The notes beneath the pieces are model-generated. The model saw nothing but the letters and a program-made list of their open reading frames with translations, made no database searches and was not told the origin of the DNA. Shown in pieces: positions 6,315 through 13,843 of a DNA stretch of 15,431 bases. A program made the translations under genes and the position numbers. Positions within the stretch are counted from its first letter, which is position 1. Each line of letters starts with the position of its first letter. The DNA is from Flavobacteriales bacterium (GTDB taxonomy: Bacteria; Bacteroidota; Bacteroidia; Flavobacteriales_F; PHOS-HE28): NCBI GenBank assembly GCA_020854015.1, contig JADZGG010000161.1, positions 1-15,431 of the forward strand, in the 5' to 3' direction.

Positions 6315-8894
6315 ATGCTGAACCAGACCACCGTTATCGCCCTATGCACCTTGCTCACGATCCATGCGACCGCGCAGACCGTGCAACGGGACTTCGACGT
6401 GGCCCCGGGCATCGTGTATGCCACGGCCGCCAGTGACGATGGATCCATGCTCTTCATCGGCGGTGTGTTCAACACCGTTGGGCCACCCACGCCCCATGCG
6501 GCCATGATGAACTTCACGAGTGAACGTCCGTCCTTGGCCTTTCCCCGCCCGAACGGTATCGTGTATGCTGTGGAGGAAGATGGTGCCGGGGGCTGGTTCA
6601 TTGCCGGTGAGTTTACGCGCGTGGATACCATGCTCCGTTCACGCATTGCGCACATTGATGCATCCGGCGCGCTTACATCCTGGGCACCTCAAGTAGGGGG
6701 TGTCGTGAATTGCATGGAGCTGGTGGGCGACACGCTCTTCATCGGTGGCTTTTTCACGACCGTGGATGGTATTGGCGCACAGCGCTTGGCCGCTATTCGG
6801 GTGAGTACGGAGACGTTGCTCACGTATACCCCGGCCGCGAACAATTATGTGACCAGTTTGAGCGCGATCGGTGGTAGCCTCTACATGACCGGGTATTTCG
6901 ACAGCCTTGATGGCCAAGCACGCCCGTACATCGCGGCATGCGATATTGCCACGGGCGATGTGCTTCCATGGAGCCCGGATGTGCAAGGTGGCCTCCCTAA
7001 ACAAGTGCTTGCAACGACCGAAGGGATCTTTGCATCTGGATTCTCGCTTTCCGGAGCAGAAGAACGCAAAGGGGTTGCATCGTTCGATCCCGTTACGGCG
7101 GCACTCTTGCCTTGGAACGCGAACGTGTCCTATGGCAGCAGTGGTGTGAGCGTGAAGGCCATGACCACCCACGACGGTGCGCTCTATTTCACAGGTCAAT
7201 TCAACGCGGTGAACGGTACTCCGCGCTTGAGCACAGCAGCGGTGGACCTTCAGACCGCAGCCCTCGAACCGTTCGAGCCGACCGGTCTCTCCGGTCTTTT
7301 GCCGGAGTCCATCGGTGTGGTGGGCGATGTGGTGATCGTGGGCGGTTTCGGTGAGTCGCCGGTAATAGCGTGGGATGCCGCCACCGGGGCGCTCTTGGAT
7401 TGGAGACCGCTCGGTACAGGTGCCAACCGGGTGAGCGCGATCGCCGGTACAGCGGATGCGTTCCTATTGGGGGGTGATTTCAGCACCCTGGGCGGGGAGG
7501 ACCGCGACGGCTTGACTGCGCTGGATGGTGCGACCGGGGTGTTGATATCCGACTTTCCGCTCCCCACGAGCAATTCGACGATCAAGAGCTTGCATGTCGT
7601 GGGCGACACGCTCCTCGTCGGGGGCAGTTTCGGCCAAATGGGCGGTGTGAACCACCAAGGCATAGCTGCCATACACATTCCGACACGTACGGTACTCCCC
7701 TGGGGCGTGTCATTCAACAACCAAGTACAAGACATCGCTGTGGAAAATGGTGTGGTCTATCTTGTTGGCTCGTTCAACACGGTCGGTGGTCAGCCAAGAG
7801 GGTACGGCGCAGCGCTGTCCTTGAGTACCGGTGATCTGTTGCCCTGGGATCCGATGGCCTCGAATGCCATCTCCTCCGTTGTCGCTCATGAAGGGCTTGT
7901 GTACGTTGGCGGTTCGTTCTCCACCATCGGTGGCCAGTCCCGTCAACGCTTCGCCGCGTTGGATGGGATTACGGCATTGGCTACCCCGTTGGACATCCCG
8001 GTGCAGTCCGCCGTGTGGGACATGGCGTTGAGCGATAACACGCTCTATCTCTGTGGCTCATTCACATCAATGGGAGGTGAATCCCGGGGCCATCTCGGGG
8101 CCATTGACCTGGTCGCTGGGGAATTGAACAGTTGGGATCCGCAGGCCACGGGTGGCAGCCTTTCCCAAGTATGGAGCCTCGCGGAGATGAATGGACTGGT
8201 CCACGTTTGTGGAGTATTCAGCTCGATCGGGGGCCAACCGCGCTCAGGTTATGCAGTGGTCGATGGCGTTACCGGTGCAGCAACTCCGACCATCGTGCGG
8301 ATCTTAGGGAGTTCCGTGAACTCCATTACACTGCGACCAGACCTCGTCCTCGTTGGCGGTGGGTTCCAGAATGTGGAGTTGGAGGTCCGTGAGAGCTTCT
8401 TCGCACTCGCGGATTGTGAACTGGCGGCCTATTACGCCGATGTGGATGACGATGGATACGGCGACCCCACCGATGCCGTGGTGGAATGCACACCCGGCCC
8501 GGCCGGTTACGTGCCCAATGCCGGCGACTGCAACGATGGCGATGATCAGGTATGGACCGGTGGATCCTGTACCACCGGTGGCGGTGATGCAGGGACGTGG
8601 TCGGCCGAGTGCATCTGCCTAAGCACCGTTGGGTTGAATGCGGAAGCCCTCGTGCAGGAACTGCTCGTATTCCCGAATCCCTTCACCAACGAACTGACCA
8701 TTCGCACCAACTTGCGCGGATCATTACATATCAGCCTCATGGACATGACCGGCAGAGTGGTCTTCAACGAGCAACGTTACCACACGGCCAATGCCGGGAT
8801 GGTGCTAACGATGAACGCACTCGCGTCGGGGAGCTACCTGCTCCGCATCGGTTCTGAAGGAGGCAGCACGGTGCAGCGCGTGATGCGGGAGTGA
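6315..8894 (+). CDS. T9SS-sorted repeat (beta-propeller-like) protein with MopE-like motif
   Basis: This is an 859-residue secreted protein. A signal peptide covers residues 1-20 (cleavage near HATA|QT). From about residue 30 to 700 there are about 14 repeats, each centred on a short turn of the form GGSFSTIGGQ-R followed by AALDxxTG-LLPWxP-type strands. Examples are GGVFNTVG, GGDFSTLGG, GGSFGQMGG, VGSFNTVGG, CGSFTSMGG and CGVFSSIGG. This pattern is typical of delta-60/kelch-like propeller repeats. Residues about 706-745 carry YYADVDDDGYGD and DCNDGDDQ, close to the MopE-type metal-binding motif and probably binding Ca2+. The last ~77 residues (LLVFPNPFTNEL to the end) form a type A T9SS sorting domain, so export to the cell surface or medium is expected. 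A ligand or enzyme activity cannot be read from the sequence. ATG 6315 directly precedes the signal peptide. Confidence 0.9.
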   Translation: MLNQTTVIALCTLLTIHATAQTVQRDFDVAPGIVYATAASDDGSMLFIGGVFNTVGPPTPHAAMMNFTSERPSLAFPRPNGIVYAVEEDGAGGWFIAGEFTRVDTMLRSRIAHIDASGALTSWAPQVGGVVNCMELVGDTLFIGGFFTTVDGIGAQRLAAIRVSTETLLTYTPAANNYVTSLSAIGGSLYMTGYFDSLDGQARPYIAACDIATGDVLPWSPDVQGGLPKQVLATTEGIFASGFSLSGAEERKGVASFDPVTAALLPWNANVSYGSSGVSVKAMTTHDGALYFTGQFNAVNGTPRLSTAAVDLQTAALEPFEPTGLSGLLPESIGVVGDVVIVGGFGESPVIAWDAATGALLDWRPLGTGANRVSAIAGTADAFLLGGDFSTLGGEDRDGLTALDGATGVLISDFPLPTSNSTIKSLHVVGDTLLVGGSFGQMGGVNHQGIAAIHIPTRTVLPWGVSFNNQVQDIAVENGVVYLVGSFNTVGGQPRGYGAALSLSTGDLLPWDPMASNAISSVVAHEGLVYVGGSFSTIGGQSRQRFAALDGITALATPLDIPVQSAVWDMALSDNTLYLCGSFTSMGGESRGHLGAIDLVAGELNSWDPQATGGSLSQVWSLAEMNGLVHVCGVFSSIGGQPRSGYAVVDGVTGAATPTIVRILGSSVNSITLRPDLVLVGGGFQNVELEVRESFFALADCELAAYYADVDDDGYGDPTDAVVECTPGPAGYVPNAGDCNDGDDQVWTGGSCTTGGGDAGTWSAECICLSTVGLNAEALVQELLVFPNPFTNELTIRTNLRGSLHISLMDMTGRVVFNEQRYHTANAGMVLTMNALASGSYLLRIGSEGGSTVQRVMRE

Positions 8895-9178
8895 GGGAGG
8901 GCCTTGGGTCCATGGGTTGATGTCCAACGCCAGTATCGGCGGTCAACATCGGTATCGCTCCGTGGCCTGGATCGGACCCCGATCGAATATGGCGGTTACC
9001 TCTACCATCACCAGTAGCGGTTTATCCTGGGTTCGGCTCGAAGGCAGGCACTCCGGTATGCTCCTGATCACCAAGGGCAAGTCTTCGCTTTCTCGGATCC
9101 CGAAGGCATCTTGGACAGTTCAAGTTCCCCGGCGCACATTGCTTTGAACAACCTCTCCATCACCGAACTTCGCGCAGT
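8895..9178. other. Intergenic region before the sensor kinase
   Basis: No recognisable gene. A 6-bp hairpin GATCGG-ACC-CCGATC lies at 8970-8984 without a T-run. TTGCTTTG (9139-9146) differs at one position from the TAnnTTTG promoter box and lies about 33 bases before the kinase start, but I find no well-spaced -33 partner. Confidence 0.3.
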
Positions 9179-12178
9179 TTGCACCGCGCCCATCTCACCA
9201 TCCTTCTCGCGTGTTGTCTGGCTCCCGCCTTGTGGGCGCAGCAGGTGGAGGTGACCCGCTACGACGTGGACCAGGGCCTGCCGCAAAGCATGGTGAACCA
9301 TGTGTTGCAGGATAGCGATGGCTTCCTGTGGCTCGGCACCGGTGATGGACTTGCCCGCTTCGACGGCGAACGCTTCGTGGTCTATAAGCATGATGGGCGG
9401 GACAGCACCAGCCTTTCCAACAACCGCATCTGGGGCTTGGCGGAGGCCGATGCACAGCACCTCTGGGTGGGCACGCGCTCCGGACTGGATCGCTTGGACC
9501 GCCGCACCGGACGCTTCGAGCACGTGCGCACGGGCGGGCCGGACGGCTGTTGGCAAGTGTTCGATGTGCATGCCGGAAGCAGCCTGTTCTATTCGCCCTT
9601 GCTGAAGGAATTCCTGCGGATCGACGAACAGGGCATGCGCCGCTGGCGCACCGGGCATTGGGATTCATACGCCCACCGCGTGGAGGACGATGGCCGTACC
9701 ATCTATCAGTTCCAACGTCACGACACGCTGGTCGTATCACACATCCGCGAACGAACGTCCATTGCCATCAAGCTGCCGATGGATACCGCGAGCGAGATCA
9801 GCTCCATCCTGCGGCAGGGGAAGGGTTGGTTGCTTTTCGGCCAATACGCATCGTATCGCATGGATGAACAGCATCGGCCGGTTCCATTCCCGGCGGAACT
9901 GGCTGGCCTGTTGCGTGGCAACCTCGGCGTCAAGCGCGCCGAGCGCGCGCCGGACGGCAAGGTGTGGTTGGGGATATCCGGCCATGGCGTGGTGGTGCTG
10001 GACAGTGCCTTGAACATCGTGCAGCGCTACCCCTTGTTGCTGCCCGAACAACGGCCTTTGAACATCACGGCCATCGCCTTCGACCGGCAGGGCAACACCT
10101 GGGTGGGCACGGATGGAAAGGGGGTGTTCAAGATCGCCCCGCAGCGGATCAAGGTGGGCCGCATAATGCCGGGACAGGGTCTTCCGTGGGAACCGAGCTC
10201 CTGGTTCGTGCGCGGCTTTGCGCAATGGGATGCGCACCGCGTGCTGGCGAACTTCTTCCAAGGTGGATCGGCGCTGTTCGATGAACGCGACGGCACGCTC
10301 GTGCCGGCACCGCTGGACGCGCGCACCTTCGGTACAAGCGGCAGCCATGGTGTCCCCTTGCGTGATAGCGAAGGCCGGATCTGGATGCAGGATGGTCGGG
10401 AGATCCGTTGCATCGACCCGCGCACGTCACAGTTGGTGTACCATTTCACGGCCAGCTGTGGCGATCGCATGTGGCAACTGCACAGCGGCGAACTTTTACG
10501 GATCTCCACCTGCCATCCACCGGAACACCTGCTCCCAGGTCCCGGTCCGGTGCGTTTCCGCACGGGACCGATGAACGCCGCATTCGCCGCCATCAGCAAG
10601 AGTTGGAACATGCCTTCGTCGCTTGTGCAGGATGGTCTTGGTCGTTATTGGATGTGCAGCGATGCCACGCCGCTACGTGTTTTCACGGAGAGCGATACGC
10701 TACCACGACCATTCGACAAGTCGATCGATCCCCAGCAGCTTCTGCGCATGACCGATCTGGACGACGATGGCAAGCACCTGTGGATCTGTACCAACGACGG
10801 ACTGGTGCAGTTCGATCGCGCCGCGCTTCGGATAGTACGCCACTACAGTGTGCACGACGGCCTGCCGGACCAGTTCCTCTACGGCATGGAACCAACCGGC
10901 GATGGCACGTGGTGGATCAGCAGCAACAATGGCCTGTGCCGTTTCGATCCGCGAACAGGAAGCTTCCGCAACTACAACACGGCGGATGGCCTGCAGAGCA
11001 AGGAGTACAACAGCTTCGCACAATTCCGTTCCGCCAGTGGCCGCCTGTACTTCGGTGGGGTCAACGGCTTCAATGTCTTCGACCCGCGCAACCTGCCCAC
11101 CGATCCGGACCCGGCGACGGTGAGGGCCGTGGAGCTTTCCGACGCGCAAGGCGCGGTCCTGATCGCCACCGGTGAAGGACCCACGGAAGTGGAGTTGCCC
11201 TATCCCCGCAACACCTTGCGCATCGAACTAGCGGTGCTGGAGTTCAGCGCACCGGAGCGCAACCGCTACAAGTGGCGCATGCCGGGCTACCGCGAGGCAT
11301 GGACAACCGCCCGCTCCTCGGCACCCATTGAACTGAACAACGTGCCGGCGGGGGCCTTCACACTGGAGGTCATCGGCATCAACGGCGATGGTGTGGAAGG
11401 GCCGGTGAACATCCTGCTGACAGTGAAGGTGATGCGTCCGTTCTGGGCTGCGCCGTGGTTCATCGCGCTGCTGTCCGCTGGGCTGATCGCTATCGTGGCC
11501 TGGGGGTGGGCATTGGCCTACCGAAAGCGGATGCGGGCCCGGCTGGCCGCGGCGGAACACGAGATGAAGGAACTGCGCATGCGCACCCGCCTCGCTAAGG
11601 ACATCCACGACGATGTGGGCAGCGGCCTGGCCCGCGTGGCCGCCTTGGCGCGCTCGCCCAAGCGTGTCACGGACGCTGAATCGCGCTTCGAGAAGATGGG
11701 CACCATCAGCAGCGAACTGCTGGACAACCTGCGCGACGTGGTGTGGATGAACGATCCGCGCAACGGTACCTTGGACCTGCTGCTGGTGCGCCTTCGTGAG
11801 TTCGCGCAGGATCTCTTCGAGGACAGCGGGGCCACGGTGCGCTGCGACTTCCCGGACCTGCTGCCTTCCACGCCCATCGGCGGCGCCTTCCGCCGCAACC
11901 TGATGCTGATCGGACGCGAGGCCCTGCACAATGCACGCAAGTATAGTGAGGCCCGGAACGTCATCCTGCTCTGGCGTGCGGATGAAGGAGGATTCCTCTT
12001 CACCGTGAGCGACGATGGCGTGGGCCTTGGTACGGGGGAGGTGCAGGGCGGCGGCCAAGGCAGCAAGAACATGCGCCAACGCGCCGAGGAAGTACACGCG
12101 GTATTCGAACGGACCAAACGCGAAGGCGGGGGAACTGAGGTGCGCGTCTTTGGCCGATCTTCGTGCCTGCATGAGTGA
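9179..12178 (+). CDS. Sensor histidine kinase with Reg_prop/Y_Y_Y periplasmic sensor
   Basis: This 999-residue membrane kinase opens with a signal peptide (residues 1-20, ending ALWA|QQ). A large periplasmic propeller of Reg_prop units follows, for example DGFLWLGTGDGLARFDG, HLWVGTRSGLDRLD, NTWVGTDGKGVFKI, HLWICTNDGLVQFD and GTWWISSNNGLCRFD. A Y_Y_Y domain is at about 680-742 (NRYKWRMPGYREAW) and one transmembrane helix at about 757-779. The cytoplasmic HisKA_3-type dimerisation domain has H810 in KDIHDDVGSGL as the likely phosphorylation site. The HATPase domain has N918 in REALHNARK, DDGVGLG (945-951) and GQGSKN. No receiver domain is fused, so it is a classic, not hybrid, kinase. Start: TTG 9179 is the only start codon that keeps the signal peptide; the next ATG lies beyond it. 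The stop overlaps the response regulator start by 8 bases. The ligand is unknown. Confidence 0.93.
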   Translation: MHRAHLTILLACCLAPALWAQQVEVTRYDVDQGLPQSMVNHVLQDSDGFLWLGTGDGLARFDGERFVVYKHDGRDSTSLSNNRIWGLAEADAQHLWVGTRSGLDRLDRRTGRFEHVRTGGPDGCWQVFDVHAGSSLFYSPLLKEFLRIDEQGMRRWRTGHWDSYAHRVEDDGRTIYQFQRHDTLVVSHIRERTSIAIKLPMDTASEISSILRQGKGWLLFGQYASYRMDEQHRPVPFPAELAGLLRGNLGVKRAERAPDGKVWLGISGHGVVVLDSALNIVQRYPLLLPEQRPLNITAIAFDRQGNTWVGTDGKGVFKIAPQRIKVGRIMPGQGLPWEPSSWFVRGFAQWDAHRVLANFFQGGSALFDERDGTLVPAPLDARTFGTSGSHGVPLRDSEGRIWMQDGREIRCIDPRTSQLVYHFTASCGDRMWQLHSGELLRISTCHPPEHLLPGPGPVRFRTGPMNAAFAAISKSWNMPSSLVQDGLGRYWMCSDATPLRVFTESDTLPRPFDKSIDPQQLLRMTDLDDDGKHLWICTNDGLVQFDRAALRIVRHYSVHDGLPDQFLYGMEPTGDGTWWISSNNGLCRFDPRTGSFRNYNTADGLQSKEYNSFAQFRSASGRLYFGGVNGFNVFDPRNLPTDPDPATVRAVELSDAQGAVLIATGEGPTEVELPYPRNTLRIELAVLEFSAPERNRYKWRMPGYREAWTTARSSAPIELNNVPAGAFTLEVIGINGDGVEGPVNILLTVKVMRPFWAAPWFIALLSAGLIAIVAWGWALAYRKRMRARLAAAEHEMKELRMRTRLAKDIHDDVGSGLARVAALARSPKRVTDAESRFEKMGTISSELLDNLRDVVWMNDPRNGTLDLLLVRLREFAQDLFEDSGATVRCDFPDLLPSTPIGGAFRRNLMLIGREALHNARKYSEARNVILLWRADEGGFLFTVSDDGVGLGTGEVQGGGQGSKNMRQRAEEVHAVFERTKREGGGTEVRVFGRSSCLHE

Positions 12179-12809
12179 GCGGGGATCAATAGCGGTGGCG
12201 ATCGTGGAGGACGACGGCATCTTGCGCGAGGCGTTCGAGGAAACCTTGCAGGCGGATGCAGGGATCGAAGTGGTCGGATCCTTCGCCTGTGCGGAGGACT
12301 ACCTCATGCACGCGTTCAGGACGCCTCCCGCCGTCGTGATCATGGATTTGAACCTGCCCGGCATCACTGGCATCGAGTGCATCCGCCGCATCAAGGAATG
12401 GCCCAATGCAACGCAGGTCCTAGTATGCACCGTGCAGGATGATGACGAGAGCCTCTTCAATGCGCTCTGTGCCGGGGCTACCGGCTATCTGCTGAAGGAT
12501 GCACGTCCGGCGCAGGTGCTGGAGGCCGTGAAGTTCTTGCACGCGGGCGGCTCGCCGATGGGCCCGGGGATCGCACGCCGCGTCATCGCCAGCTTCGCCA
12601 CGCCGCAGAAGCAGCCCAAGGAGTTCGAGCTGCTCACCGAGCGCGAACGCGAAGTGTTGGAGCAACTGGCCAAGGGCCAACGCTACAAGGAGATCGCCGA
12701 GGGCCTGCACCTGAGCATCGACACGGTGCGCACCCACGTGCGCAACCTCTACGAGAAGTTGCAGGTGAGTTCGCGTACCGATGCGCTGAATAAGTTGTAC
12801 CCGAGGTAG
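12171..12809 (+). CDS. LuxR/NarL-family response regulator
   Basis: This 212-residue protein has a receiver domain (residues ~7-125) and a C-terminal LuxR-type helix-turn-helix (~151-212). Acidic residues E13, D14 and D15, phospho-acceptor D59 (VVIMDLNLPG), T87 and K109 (YLLKDA) are all present, so it should be phosphorylatable. The DNA-binding domain contains LTEREREVLEQLAKGQRYKEIA and IDTVRTHVRNLYEKL. ATG 12171 lies inside the end of the kinase gene (ATGAGTGA overlap), which implies translational coupling with it. Longer in-frame extension to 12015 would encode junk inside the kinase gene and is rejected. In the family, phosphorylation causes dimerisation and promoter binding. The targets are unknown. 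Confidence 0.95.
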   Translation: MSERGSIAVAIVEDDGILREAFEETLQADAGIEVVGSFACAEDYLMHAFRTPPAVVIMDLNLPGITGIECIRRIKEWPNATQVLVCTVQDDDESLFNALCAGATGYLLKDARPAQVLEAVKFLHAGGSPMGPGIARRVIASFATPQKQPKEFELLTEREREVLEQLAKGQRYKEIAEGLHLSIDTVRTHVRNLYEKLQVSSRTDALNKLYPR

Positions 12810-12912
12810 CCTGTCCTGAGGCCGGGTGGGGCGGTGGATCGTTTCACATGAAAGTGGTATGGTGCCGGCGATGGTATTGCCGGAGTTTTGCAGCCTGGCA
12901 AACCACTACATC

Positions 12913-13800
12913 ATGAAAGCAACCGCAACACTTTTCGCCGTCCTCCTTACCGCAACGCTCCAAGCCCAGGTCACCCTGCAACAAAGCATGATCGCACCCG
13001 GTGGTGTACAACTGGCCATGTACGTGGTTACCGCTCCGGGCAGCGCCACGGTGCCATCGGACGGTGCGAACCAGACCTGGGACCTCAGCACCATAACGGT
13101 GCAGCCTGTAGGCACACTGGATTTTATCGCAGCCTCGGCCACACCATTCGCCGCCAACTACCCCACCGCAAACTGGGTATGGGCGCAGTCCCTTACCGGA
13201 GAGGGGACCGATTACGTCTACCTGAGCATCACGTCCAGCGGCATTGAAGTGGTCGCCAACGATGTGCCCAGCGCCACCAACAACTACACCGACCCCAAGC
13301 GCATCCTCCAGTTCCCCATGAGCTTGGGCCAGAGCCTCACTGACAGCTACGTGGATATGGACGGTCCATCCTCCGTAACGTGGGCCTACACCGGCCACGG
13401 AACGGCCATCACCCCGCTGGGCACGTTTACGGACCTGGCCAAAGTGGTGAGCACCGAGGACGACCTACTCCTGTGGAACACCACCCCGCTCTATCCGCTC
13501 GTGATCGACAACGGCAGCACCGTGCTGGTGTTCGCGCCAAGCAACGTGGGCATCGAGGGCATCGGGGCACGGGCCGCAGTGCAGGTGTACCCCAATCCTT
13601 GCACGGACCGCTTGGTGGTGGAGGGTGCGTTCAATACCGCATGGCGCATCACCGACCTGCAAGGCCGCACGGTGCGCAACGGATCGTTCAACGGCATGGA
13701 GCTTCAACACCTCGATGTCGCGGAGCTCACCACTGGCAGCTACTTCCTGCTGCTCGATGCCGACGGTACCGACCGGGCGATCCGTTTCAACAAACAATGA
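12913..13800 (+). CDS. Secreted protein with T9SS sorting domain
   Basis: This 295-residue protein starts with a signal peptide (MKATATLFAVLLTATLQA|QV). A beta-rich domain of about 200 residues follows that I do not recognise (GANQTWDLSTI, then TDPKRILQFPMSLGQSLTDSY). The last ~73 residues are a type A T9SS sorting domain (VQVYPNPCTDRL, ITDLQGRTVRNG, LTTGSYFLLL). This mosaic of a short beta domain plus sorting domain is common among secreted Bacteroidota proteins of unknown role. An in-frame start at 12826 adds 29 residues before the signal peptide and is not preferred. It lies 103 bases after the response regulator and 43 bases before the next gene, with which it probably forms an operon. 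Confidence 0.88.
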   Translation: MKATATLFAVLLTATLQAQVTLQQSMIAPGGVQLAMYVVTAPGSATVPSDGANQTWDLSTITVQPVGTLDFIAASATPFAANYPTANWVWAQSLTGEGTDYVYLSITSSGIEVVANDVPSATNNYTDPKRILQFPMSLGQSLTDSYVDMDGPSSVTWAYTGHGTAITPLGTFTDLAKVVSTEDDLLLWNTTPLYPLVIDNGSTVLVFAPSNVGIEGIGARAAVQVYPNPCTDRLVVEGAFNTAWRITDLQGRTVRNGSFNGMELQHLDVAELTTGSYFLLLDADGTDRAIRFNKQ

Positions 13801-13843
13801 TCCACACCACCTCACGGCAATTGACCTGAACACACCCAACGCC

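Noticed and set aside
8917..9147. 76-codon plus-strand frame between the T9SS repeat gene and the kinase
   Set aside because: No recognisable family, no ribosome-binding context, and a composition like random GC-rich DNA.
11228..12220. 330-codon open frame on the minus strand
   Set aside because: Antisense to the kinase catalytic domains, which have all expected motifs. No domain or signal is visible in it.
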